A stretch of 64,000 nucleotides of DNA from Sphingomonas sp. H160509. Lineage in GTDB: Bacteria; Pseudomonadota; Alphaproteobacteria; Sphingomonadales; Sphingomonadaceae. Both the position numbers and the translations under genes were made by a program. The stretch lies in NCBI RefSeq assembly GCF_024124765.2, contig NZ_JAMXSR020000002.1:643001-707000 (forward strand). Direction: 5' to 3'. A model generated the notes under the pieces. The model saw only the letters and a program-made list of their open reading frames with translations, had not been told where the DNA came from and ran no database searches. This document shows, piece after piece, positions 8,771 to 16,651 of the stretch (positions are counted from its first letter, which is position 1; each line of letters starts with the position of its first letter).

Positions 8771-11170
8771 TCAGAATTTCGCGCCCAACTCGACGCCGTA
8801 GAAGCGCGGCTCGCCGGCGATGTAGGTCGGGATGCCGAAGCCGCCGCCGGTGTTGCCCGCGTCGATCAGGTAGCGCTTGTTGGTCGCGTTCCGGACGAAG
8901 CCGCCGACGCTGTAACGACCTTGCGCGAACTCGACCCCGGCGCGCGCGTTGACGAGCGTGTAGCCAGGCGTGCTGATGGCCGGGTTGTTCGGCAGCTCGA
9001 AGAACGCCTTGGTGCGGTAGGTAACGCTCGGCGTGGCGTAGACCGTCGCGCCGCCGACCGGGAGGCGGAGGATCACCCCGCCCGACGCGGTCGTGTCCGG
9101 CTGAAGGCGGAAGCGGTTGCCAGCGAATACGCCGTTCGCCGCTTCGTCGCCGATACCGCCGTCGATGTACGCAAATGTCCCGAATACCGAGAGATACGAG
9201 GCGAGCTTCAGATTACCTTGAAGCTCTACGCCAAGGTTCTTGGCCGATCCGGCGCTCTGCGTCGTGGTCACGCCGTTGTTCGTCACCGACACCTGGAAGC
9301 CGTCATAGGTCTGGTAGAAGACCGACGCCGCGCCGCTGAACGGGCCGACGCGTCCCTTGATGCCGCCTTCGTAGTTCCAGACGTTCTCCTGCGGGACGAC
9401 CTGCAGGTTGGGGCCGACGCCGAACGCGGTGCGCTGGGCGGCGAGCTGGACCACCGGCGAACGGCGCCCCTTGCTGATCGTGGCGTAGAGATTGACCGCG
9501 TCGTTGAGCTTCAACAGCGCGTTGAAGCGCGGCAGGATCGCGGTGAAGCTCTTCTCCGCGACGAACTTGTTGCCGTTGGTGTTGGCCGTGCCGAGCAGGC
9601 TGGTCTGGGTACCAAGCCCTGCAAGGATCACCGAGTTCGGCTGGATCGACGAATAACCCGACTGGCGGTCCTCGATCAGGATGCGTGCGCCTGCCGTCAG
9701 TTCGAGCGCAGGCACCGGAATGTACGTTGCGTCAGCGAATACCGAGTAGGTGTCGTTGTTGCCATTGTTCGTGAACTCTGCCGCGTAAGGTATTGCGGTA
9801 GCACGACCACCGGTCAGTACTCCAGTAGCGCGGGTTGCCGGAATTGTGCCGTTGGGTGCGACGCATCCGGTCCCGGTCGGGATGCCCGCGCCGTTCAGTG
9901 CCGCGCGGATCGGGGCATAGGCGGGCGTGACCGAGCAGGCGAGATACGTACCCTCTTCGGTCGCGAACGGGACGCGCTGGAAGCCGTTCTCGAAGAATGC
10001 GTTCCAGCCGACCGAGGCGCGGTACTTAGGCCCTTCGAAAGCAAAGCGGCTCTCATGACTCCACTGGTCGCCCTTCGCGTCCTCGGCGAACTCGAGATAC
10101 GCGGCAGGGCCACCATCGGCGTCGAACACTTCGAGCGCATCGAATTTGCGATACCCGTTGACGGTGGTGAAGGTGATGCCCGGCGACAGGTCGGCGGTGA
10201 TCGTCAGGTTCGCGTCATAGACGTTGCGGTCGAGACCGAGCTTCCGCGCGCCGAGCACCGCCGCACTGTACGGAGAGCCGGAGAGTTCCGCGTAGCCATA
10301 GTCGCCGGTCTGGCCGCCGGTCGGGGCATGCGCGCGGCTCTTGAATGCGGTGCCGGGGTTGCGCTGTCCGTCATAGGTCAGGACGAGGTCGGCGGTGATG
10401 CTGTCGCTCGGGCGATAGCGGAGCGAGCCGCGGATGCCGCGCTGGTCCTGGCCGTTCAGATCGTCCTGGTCGACGCCGCCCTGGTTCTGGTTCGGCACGT
10501 TCGCGTCGCCCGCGATGTTGCGGACGTAACCCTTGCGATATTTATACGCGAAGGCGATGCGGCCGGCGAGGACGTCGTTGCCCGCATTCAGGAAGCCCGA
10601 CACCTGGGTGCGGTCGAAATTACCGTACGTGCCGTTGATCGCGCCCGATACGCCGGGCTCTGGCTTGGCCGAGACGAGGCTGATCGCGCCGACCGCAGCC
10701 GCGGTGCCGAACAGGGTCGCCTGCGGGCCCTTCACGACTTCGATCCGCGAGAGGTCGAACAAATCCTGATACGCGCCGCGCGAACGGCTGATGTCGATGC
10801 CGTTGTAATACAGCGTGACGCGCGCGCCCTGCTGCGACGATCCGTTGTCCGAGGTGATGCCGCGGATCACGAAGCCGGGGTTGTTGGCGCTCTGCTCCTG
10901 GATTTGGAGACCGGGAATATAGGCGGCGACTTCGCTCAGCGAGTTGACGCCGATCGACGCCATGCGGGCGCCGGTCAGCGCGGTGACGGTAATGGGGACG
11001 TCTTCGATCCGCTGTTCGCGCTTCTGCGCGGTGACGACGATCTCGTCATCCGACGTTGCGGCCTCGGTTTCGGCTTGGGCAGTGGCTGGGGTGCCGGCTT
11101 GTGCGAGCGCCATGGTCGAGCAGGTCGTGGCGAGCGTCGCAACTGCGAGCCGCGTGAAGATACGTGTCAT
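8771..11170 (-). CDS. TonB-dependent receptor
   Basis: Outer-membrane active-transport beta-barrel of 799 residues, intact. A Sec signal (LATTCSTMALAQA) precedes a TonB-box-like DDEIVVTAQKREQRIEDVP. A plug domain follows (GLQIQEQSANNPGFVIRG, RIEVVKGPQATLFGTAAAVG), then a long barrel ending in Phe (VELGAKF). The substrate cannot be read from the sequence. Its position between PhoX-like and PhoD-like phosphatase genes, downstream of a Pho-box-like site, suggests uptake of a phosphate ester or a related phosphorylated compound; this is inference. Confidence 0.9.
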   Translation of the reverse strand: MTRIFTRLAVATLATTCSTMALAQAGTPATAQAETEAATSDDEIVVTAQKREQRIEDVPITVTALTGARMASIGVNSLSEVAAYIPGLQIQEQSANNPGFVIRGITSDNGSSQQGARVTLYYNGIDISRSRGAYQDLFDLSRIEVVKGPQATLFGTAAAVGAISLVSAKPEPGVSGAINGTYGNFDRTQVSGFLNAGNDVLAGRIAFAYKYRKGYVRNIAGDANVPNQNQGGVDQDDLNGQDQRGIRGSLRYRPSDSITADLVLTYDGQRNPGTAFKSRAHAPTGGQTGDYGYAELSGSPYSAAVLGARKLGLDRNVYDANLTITADLSPGITFTTVNGYRKFDALEVFDADGGPAAYLEFAEDAKGDQWSHESRFAFEGPKYRASVGWNAFFENGFQRVPFATEEGTYLACSVTPAYAPIRAALNGAGIPTGTGCVAPNGTIPATRATGVLTGGRATAIPYAAEFTNNGNNDTYSVFADATYIPVPALELTAGARILIEDRQSGYSSIQPNSVILAGLGTQTSLLGTANTNGNKFVAEKSFTAILPRFNALLKLNDAVNLYATISKGRRSPVVQLAAQRTAFGVGPNLQVVPQENVWNYEGGIKGRVGPFSGAASVFYQTYDGFQVSVTNNGVTTTQSAGSAKNLGVELQGNLKLASYLSVFGTFAYIDGGIGDEAANGVFAGNRFRLQPDTTASGGVILRLPVGGATVYATPSVTYRTKAFFELPNNPAISTPGYTLVNARAGVEFAQGRYSVGGFVRNATNKRYLIDAGNTGGGFGIPTYIAGEPRFYGVELGAKF

Positions 11171-11232
11171 TAAGTCCCCCGTGTCGTTGCCGTCGCACTA
11201 CGGGGACGAGGTGACGTTTCGATGGCGTCTTC

Positions 11233-11250
11233 ATGAAAGCAAAATGACTA
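11233..11250 (-). promoter_or_regulatory. Pho-box-like direct repeat upstream of the TonB receptor-phoX unit
   Basis: On the minus strand the bases read TAGTCAT-TTTG-CTTTCAT. These are two 7-base half sites with a 4-base spacer, matching the alphaproteobacterial PhoB pattern CTGTCAT-N4-CTTTCAT at 12 of 14 positions. It lies 63-80 bp upstream of the receptor start (11170), in the divergent gap with phoD. A lone CTGTCAC on the plus strand at 11264-11270 could be a half site for phoD. Confidence 0.55.
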
Positions 11251-11340
11251 TTCCGTAACGGCGCTGTCACATCGTTGCCGCCGGGGTGTCTTCGATCGCG
11301 GCTAGCAGGCGGGCAACACCCGTTACGAAAGCCCGAGACG

Positions 11341-13020
11341 ATGACGATCAACCGCCGCGATGCGCTTAAGAATGCCCTGAAACTTGCGGGCTCGGGTGCG
11401 ACCCTCGCGCTCCCCGCAGTAGCGTCACAGGCAGCGGGCGCGGTGAAAGCTCGGTTCGATCACGGGGTGGCGAGCGGCGATCCTTCGGTCGATGGCGCTA
11501 TTCTCTGGACGCGCGCGACACCGGTCGATGCGACGCAGGCCGGCGACATCGCGCTGACCTGGCACGTTGCGGAGACCGAAGGCGGCAAGCCGATCCGCTC
11601 GGGCACGGTCAAGGCCCGCGCGGCGCGCGACTTCACCGCCAAGGTCGAGGCGACCGGGCTCCAGCCGGGGCACGAGTACCGCTATTGGTTCGATGCCGCG
11701 GACGGCACGCGCTCGCCGGTCGGCCGGCTCCGGACGCTGCCGAAGGGCAAGGTCGCCGACGTCGTCATGGCAGTCGTCTCGTGCCAGCTCTACGCGGGCG
11801 GGCTGTTCAATGCTTATGACGCGATCGCCAAGCTCGACCGGCTCGACGCCGTCCTGCACCTCGGCGACTATATCTACGAATACGGCGCCGATGGGTACGG
11901 CGCTGACATCGCCAAGAAGATCAATCGTCTAGTCGAGCCGCGTCACGAGATCGTCAGCCTCGCCGACTACCGGATGCGCCACGCTCAGGTGAAGCGCGAC
12001 GTCGACATGCAGGCCGCCCATGCGCGCGCTGCGTTCATCTGCGTCTGGGACGATCACGAGGTCGCCAACGACGACTGGATGCACGGTGCCGAGAACCACG
12101 ATCCCAAGACCGAGGGCGACTGGGACGCGCGCAAGGCCGCCGCGATGCAGGCGTATTTCGAATGGATGCCGATCCGCGATCCCAAGCCCGGCCAGCCTTG
12201 GGCGGCGATCAACCGGAGCTTCGATTTCGGCGATCTGGCCACGCTGGTGATGGTCGAGACGCGGTTGCTGGCGCGCAGTCATCAGGTCGTGTCGAAGGGC
12301 GAGGCGATCACACCCGCCGAGTACGCACCGATGCTGGCCGAACGCGCGCGGCCCGACCGCGAACTGCTCGGGCCGGCACAGCTTGCCTGGGTCGAGAAGA
12401 CGATGGCGGCATCGGTGACGGCGGGAAAGCCCTGGCAGGTGCTGGGCAACCAGATCGTGATGGCGAAGGTCGCGGGGCCCGACATTGAGCGGCAACTCGG
12501 CCCGGTGAAATTCGGCGAGACGATGGCGAAGCTTCCGGCGATGTGGCGCCAGCGACTTGCGGCAGGCATTGCTTCGTACCGTGCCGGCATGCCGTTCGGC
12601 CTCGACAGCTGGGACGGCTATCCGCCCGCCCGCGAGCGCCTGTACGCGGCGTTCCGACGTGCGAAGTCGCGGCCGATCGTGCTGTCGGGTGACAGTCATG
12701 CCGCCTGGGCGAACGATCTGCACGACGACGCGGGCAAGCTGGTCGCGGTCGAATTCGGCTGCACCGCGATCACCAGTCCGTCCTACGGTTCGTTGTTGCC
12801 AGGTATCGGTGCTTTGATCGCAGACGCGAACAAGGGTGAGGTCCGGTTCTGCGACCAGGACGCCAAGGGCTTCACGCTGCTGGCGCTCACGCCTGAGCAG
12901 GCGACCGCCGATTTCGTGACCGTGTCGACGGTGTTTGCCAAGCCGTTCACCCAAGCGACCGTTAAGCGGTTTCGTGCACAGGCTGCTCGGCCCGACCTGC
13001 CGCTGGAAGAGATCGCCTAA
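11341..13020 (+). CDS. phoD: PhoD-like alkaline phosphatase / phosphodiesterase
   Basis: Exported metal-dependent phosphatase of 559 residues, intact. The start at 11341 was chosen because it gives a clean Tat signal: NRRDALKNALKLAGSG followed by a hydrophobic stretch and an AXA-type site (AVASQAAGA). Family metal and substrate motifs are visible: HLGDYIYEYGADG, CVWDDHEVANDDW and VLSGDSHAAW. The N-terminal fibronectin-like part starts FDHGVASGDPS. It is divergent from the TonB receptor and phoX, so three exported phosphate-acquisition genes share one 170-bp promoter region. Confidence 0.93.
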   Translation: MTINRRDALKNALKLAGSGATLALPAVASQAAGAVKARFDHGVASGDPSVDGAILWTRATPVDATQAGDIALTWHVAETEGGKPIRSGTVKARAARDFTAKVEATGLQPGHEYRYWFDAADGTRSPVGRLRTLPKGKVADVVMAVVSCQLYAGGLFNAYDAIAKLDRLDAVLHLGDYIYEYGADGYGADIAKKINRLVEPRHEIVSLADYRMRHAQVKRDVDMQAAHARAAFICVWDDHEVANDDWMHGAENHDPKTEGDWDARKAAAMQAYFEWMPIRDPKPGQPWAAINRSFDFGDLATLVMVETRLLARSHQVVSKGEAITPAEYAPMLAERARPDRELLGPAQLAWVEKTMAASVTAGKPWQVLGNQIVMAKVAGPDIERQLGPVKFGETMAKLPAMWRQRLAAGIASYRAGMPFGLDSWDGYPPARERLYAAFRRAKSRPIVLSGDSHAAWANDLHDDAGKLVAVEFGCTAITSPSYGSLLPGIGALIADANKGEVRFCDQDAKGFTLLALTPEQATADFVTVSTVFAKPFTQATVKRFRAQAARPDLPLEEIA

Positions 13021-13161
13021 AAGGATCCTCCGTTCGGATAGGATCGGAAACCGGTCGCCGATCGCTTGGATCACCGCTGACAATCAAAGTTTTTCCGCCG
13101 CAAAGTTCAATCGACTGTCAATTCCCATTGAGCGAGGGGATATTCGTCTCCTCGGACGGAG

Positions 13162-14060
13162 ATGGGAATGCAGCGAGAGGCTTCGAGTTCGACGGTAGGA
13201 TGGCCGACCGTCCTTCTGGCAGGTATCGTGTACGGCGGATGGATGGTCGCGACGGCATGGCATGCGGTCATTCCGGCACCGTTGCTGGTGCTGATCGGCG
13301 GATGGCTGCTCGCCTGGCAGGGATCGCTGCAGCACGAGGTCATTCACGGGCATCCCACGCGGATCCGGTGGATCAACGACGCGATCGGGTTTGCCCCGCT
13401 GTCGTTGTGGCTGCCCTATCGCCTGTATCGCCGCAGCCTGTCGCGCATCACCGCGCGGAGGTCATCACCGATCCTCGCCATGACCCCGAGTCCCGCTACC
13501 GCGTGCAGGCGCGTGGTTTCGCCGCAGTCCTCGGCCGGCTCCAATCCTCGCTTCTCGGTCAGACGGTCTTCGGACCTGCGATCTCGGTCGGCCGGCTCTT
13601 CCTGCAAGAGTCCCGCCGACTGGCGCGCGAACCGGCGTGCGTAGCGCGCGACTGGGCGCCGCACCTCGTCGCGGTCGTGCTGGTGCTCTCGTGGCTCGAC
13701 CATGTCGGTCTTGGCGTCGGCCGTTACGTCCTCTGCTTCGTCTATCCGGGCATGGCGCTGACCATGGTGCGCTCCTACGCCGAGCATCGCGCCGATCTCG
13801 CAAGCCCCGGTCGCGCCGCCAGCGTCGAGCATGGCGGGCTGCTCGGGCTGCTGTATCTCAACAACAATCTGCATGCCGCGCATCACGAGCGGCCGTCGCT
13901 CGCCTGGTACGACCTGCCAGCGTACCACCGCCGTAACCGAGCGCGGTTCGCCGACGCGGGGGCACCGATCTATCGGGGATATGGCGAGATCGTCCGGCGG
14001 TTCGCATTCAGCGCGCATGACGACATGGTCCACCCCCTCCACCGCGAGCCCGTGTCGTGA
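13162..14060 (+). CDS. Membrane fatty-acid desaturase-family di-iron enzyme, interrupted by one lost base
   Basis: Integral-membrane oxygenase/desaturase of about 300 residues. The three histidine boxes of the family are present: QHEVIHGHP, a second box HH-RAE at the break, and NNNLHAAHHERPS. Hydrophobic segments surround them (LLAGIVYGGWMVATAW, HLVAVVLVLSWLDHVGLGVG). The frame breaks inside box 2 at about 13436-13442. Adding one base (CAT instead of CT) gives RRSHVAHHRAEVITDP. This is the only break in the window that clearly needs an added base. First gene of a five-gene overlapping unit; its substrate is unknown. Confidence 0.85.
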
Positions 14061-14855
14061 CGGACCGGATTGCTTCGCTCGGAATGTACGATCACCCCGC
14101 GCAGCATGATGCCAACGACCGGCTGTGGTCGGCGATTGCCGCCGTCCTGCGCGAACGCGGTGTCGCGCAGGTGCCCGATCGGCTCGATCGAACGCGCGAC
14201 GTCCATGCGATCTGGCGTGATCCGGCGCTGCTGTTCGGCCAGGCCTGTGGCTATCCGTTGATCGCCGATCCGGCGCTGGATCTGCGCGTGATCGCATTCC
14301 CGATCTATGCCGGGCAAGAAAGTGGCAGCGTGATCGTGGCGAGGGCGGACGATCCCCGTGGGGCGGTCGCGGCGTTTCGCGATAGCCGCGCGGCCATCAA
14401 CGATCGCCAGTCGAACACCGGCATGAACCTGTTCCGCGCGACGGTAGCGCCGTTTGCGGGGCAGGGGGGCGTTCTTTGCCGAGCTGGTCGAAACCGGCGC
14501 ACACCGGGCCAGCATCGTCGCGGTCGGGACGGGCAAGGCGGATCTCGCGGCGATCGACCGCGTGACCTATGCGACCATCGCACGGTTCGAGCCGGCGTTG
14601 GTGGCGGACCTGAAGATCGTCGCGCTCAGCCCTGCATCGCCGAGCCTGCCCTTCGTGACCGCGGCCGAGACCGATGCCGAGACGGTGGCGGCGTTGCGAA
14701 GCGCGCTCGATCATGTCGCTGCCGATCCCGCGCTCGCGGCGGTACGCGAAACGCTGTTCCTCGCCGGGATTATACCCGCCGAGCCAGACGCGCTGACTCC
14801 GATATCGACGCTGGAAGCCGAGGCCGTCCGGGCCGGCTATCCCACGCTCCGCTGA
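14057..14855 (+). CDS. PhnD-like phosphate/phosphonate-type substrate-binding protein without signal peptide, one inserted base
   Basis: Periplasmic-binding-protein fold of about 265 residues. It starts at GTG 14057, overlapping the desaturase stop by 4 bp. Family-like regions include AIWRDPALLFGQACGYPL, VIAFPIYAGQESGSVIVA and the domain-crossing DSRAAINDRQSNTGMNLFRA. One extra G at 14464-14469 breaks the frame before AFFAELVETGAHRASI. No signal peptide or lipobox is visible and no ABC permease or ATPase gene is nearby. It may therefore be a cytoplasmic ligand-binding or sensor protein, not a transporter component. The ligand is unknown. Confidence 0.72.
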
Positions 14856-14856
14856 C

Positions 14857-15819
14857 ATGAAGGACAACGCCGTGTCATCAGCATCCGACCCGATCGACCT
14901 CGCCACGACGATCGAAGAATTGCGCAGCGCGCGTCACGCCTGGCGGCAGGAGCAGGACGGCCGGCATAGCGTCGCGCGCTTCCCGTCGCTGGACGAGACC
15001 GGTCGCGCGCTCGACGATCTCGTCGCCGCGCTGTTTCCCGGGCGGCTCGGCATGTTCACGGGTCCGGTCGAGCGCGAGGATGCGTTCGTCGAGACGCGGC
15101 TGCGGCAGGCGCTGGAACGGCTGCAACGGCAGGTCGAACGCGAATTCGCCTATTGGCAGGAAGAGGCGGTGCTGTCGTTCGACGTCAGCCATGCGAGCAT
15201 GATCATCGGCCTGTTCTGTGCGGAACTCGGACCGATCCGCGAACTGGTCGACGACGACGTCCGCGCGGCATTCCTGGGCGATCCGGCGGCCCGCAGCGCG
15301 GACGAGATCCTGATCTGCTACCCCGGCATCGTTGCGATCCTGTATCACCGGATCGCGCACGCACTCTACGGCCTCGGCGCACCGATCGTCGCGCGGATCA
15401 TCTCCGAACTCGCCAACAACCGCACCGGTATCGACATCCACCCGGGCGCGACGATCGGCCGCAGCTTCTTCATCGATCACGGCACCGGCGTCGTGATCGG
15501 CGAGACCGCGATCATCGGCGACCGGGTGCAGATCTACCAGCACGTCACGCTCGGCGCGCGCAGTCCGCTCGGCGTGACCGACGTGTCGGCGCGCGAACGG
15601 CTCGCGCGGCATCCGATCGTCGAGGACGACGTGGTGATCTATGCCGGCGCGACGATCCTTGGTCGCGTGACGATCGGGCAGGGCGCGACGATCGGCGGCA
15701 ATGTCTGGCTGCTCGAGGACGTGCCCGCGGGGAGCGTGGTGGCGCAGCCGACCGCGGTGATCCTGGCGGGCGATGCTGCGGACCAGCTGCACGAGACGCT
15801 GCGGGGTCGAGCCGCATGA
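14857..15819 (+). CDS. Serine O-acetyltransferase-like protein (EpsC type)
   Basis: Transfers acetyl from acetyl-CoA to the serine hydroxyl, normally giving O-acetylserine for cysteine synthesis. It is intact at 320 residues. A long alpha-helical N-terminal domain (residues 1-170) is followed by the left-handed beta-helix of hexapeptide repeats: GIDIHPGATIGRSFFIDHG, GVVIGETAIIGDRVQIYQHV, VIYAGATILGRVTIGQGATI. The catalytic His/Asp region IDHGTGVVIGE is conserved. No cysteine synthase gene is adjacent. The context (desaturase, binding protein, amidotransferase, TonB receptor) suggests a specialised role rather than housekeeping cysteine supply. Confidence 0.88.
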   Translation: MKDNAVSSASDPIDLATTIEELRSARHAWRQEQDGRHSVARFPSLDETGRALDDLVAALFPGRLGMFTGPVEREDAFVETRLRQALERLQRQVEREFAYWQEEAVLSFDVSHASMIIGLFCAELGPIRELVDDDVRAAFLGDPAARSADEILICYPGIVAILYHRIAHALYGLGAPIVARIISELANNRTGIDIHPGATIGRSFFIDHGTGVVIGETAIIGDRVQIYQHVTLGARSPLGVTDVSARERLARHPIVEDDVVIYAGATILGRVTIGQGATIGGNVWLLEDVPAGSVVAQPTAVILAGDAADQLHETLRGRAA

Positions 15820-16586
15820 TGCGTTTTGCCTGTTGTCGGCGCGAGGATGGGCCGCCCAAGCCGGTGATCGGCGTGCTGTGCTGCAACGAAGTAGTCGATC
15901 GCCCGATCCAGGCGGTCGCCACCCGCTTCGTCGAGCCGCTGGTACGGTACGCCGGCGCCACCGTCCTACTGGTGCCGGCGGTGGCGGATGCGATGGACAC
16001 GCGGGCGCTGGCCGGACGGCTCGACGGCCTGTTGCTGACCGGATCGCGGTCGAACGTCGCGGGTGCCCGCTACGGCAAGTCGGACGCGGCCGACGACGCT
16101 CTCGATCTGGACCGCGATGCGGTGGCGCTCGAACTCGCGGGCCGGATGATCGAGGCGGGGCGGCCGGTGTTCGGTATCTGTCGCGGGTTGCAGGAGCTGA
16201 ACGTGCTGTTCGGCGGTACGCTGACCGATGCGCTGGACGATGGCCATCATCGATCGACCGACGATGTGACCGCGTACGAGACGCTGTTCGACCATGTCCA
16301 CGACGTGAGACTTCGATCGGGCGGGATGCTCGCCGCAGCGATCGCCGAGCCCAGCATCTCGGTCACGTCGGTCCACCGCCAGGGTATCGATCGGCTGGGC
16401 GAGGGGCTCAGCGTCGAGGCGCATGCGGTTTCGGACGGGCTGGTCGAGGCGTTCTCGGCGCGCCCGTGCGGCGGCGACGTGCTGGCGGTGCAATGGCATC
16501 CCGAATGGGACGTTGCAGCCAGCGCATCCAGTCGCGCATTCTTTTCACTTATCGGCCAGTCGCTTGGGACCTATCGGGACCGATGA
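15816..16586 (+). CDS. Peptidase C26 / class I glutamine amidotransferase-like gamma-glutamyl hydrolase (PuuD-like)
   Basis: Cysteine hydrolase of 257 residues, intact. The nucleophile elbow is FGICRGLQELNVLFGG and the His-Glu pair is in VQWHPEWD; GLLLTGSRSNV matches the oxyanion-side loop. PuuD-type enzymes hydrolyse gamma-glutamyl amides such as gamma-glutamyl-GABA. The ATGATG start overlaps the acetyltransferase stop by 4 bp, indicating coupled translation. The N-terminal MMRFACCRRE is short and basic and is not a clear signal peptide, so the protein is probably cytoplasmic. The physiological substrate is unknown. Confidence 0.85.
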   Translation: MMRFACCRREDGPPKPVIGVLCCNEVVDRPIQAVATRFVEPLVRYAGATVLLVPAVADAMDTRALAGRLDGLLLTGSRSNVAGARYGKSDAADDALDLDRDAVALELAGRMIEAGRPVFGICRGLQELNVLFGGTLTDALDDGHHRSTDDVTAYETLFDHVHDVRLRSGGMLAAAIAEPSISVTSVHRQGIDRLGEGLSVEAHAVSDGLVEAFSARPCGGDVLAVQWHPEWDVAASASSRAFFSLIGQSLGTYRDR

Positions 16587-16651
16587 CTGCGACCGCTCGT
16601 TTGGTTCGCACGGAGATCGTCGCAGAGCGATCCACTGACAGGGACACTATT

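Noticed and set aside
8705..11173. An 822-codon plus-strand frame opposite the TonB receptor
   Set aside because: It is antisense to an intact, well-conserved receptor and shows only low-complexity Arg/Asp/Val composition.
13024..13045. Hairpin GATCCT...AGGATC after phoD as a terminator
   Set aside because: The stem is only six pairs with bulges and there is no T tract.
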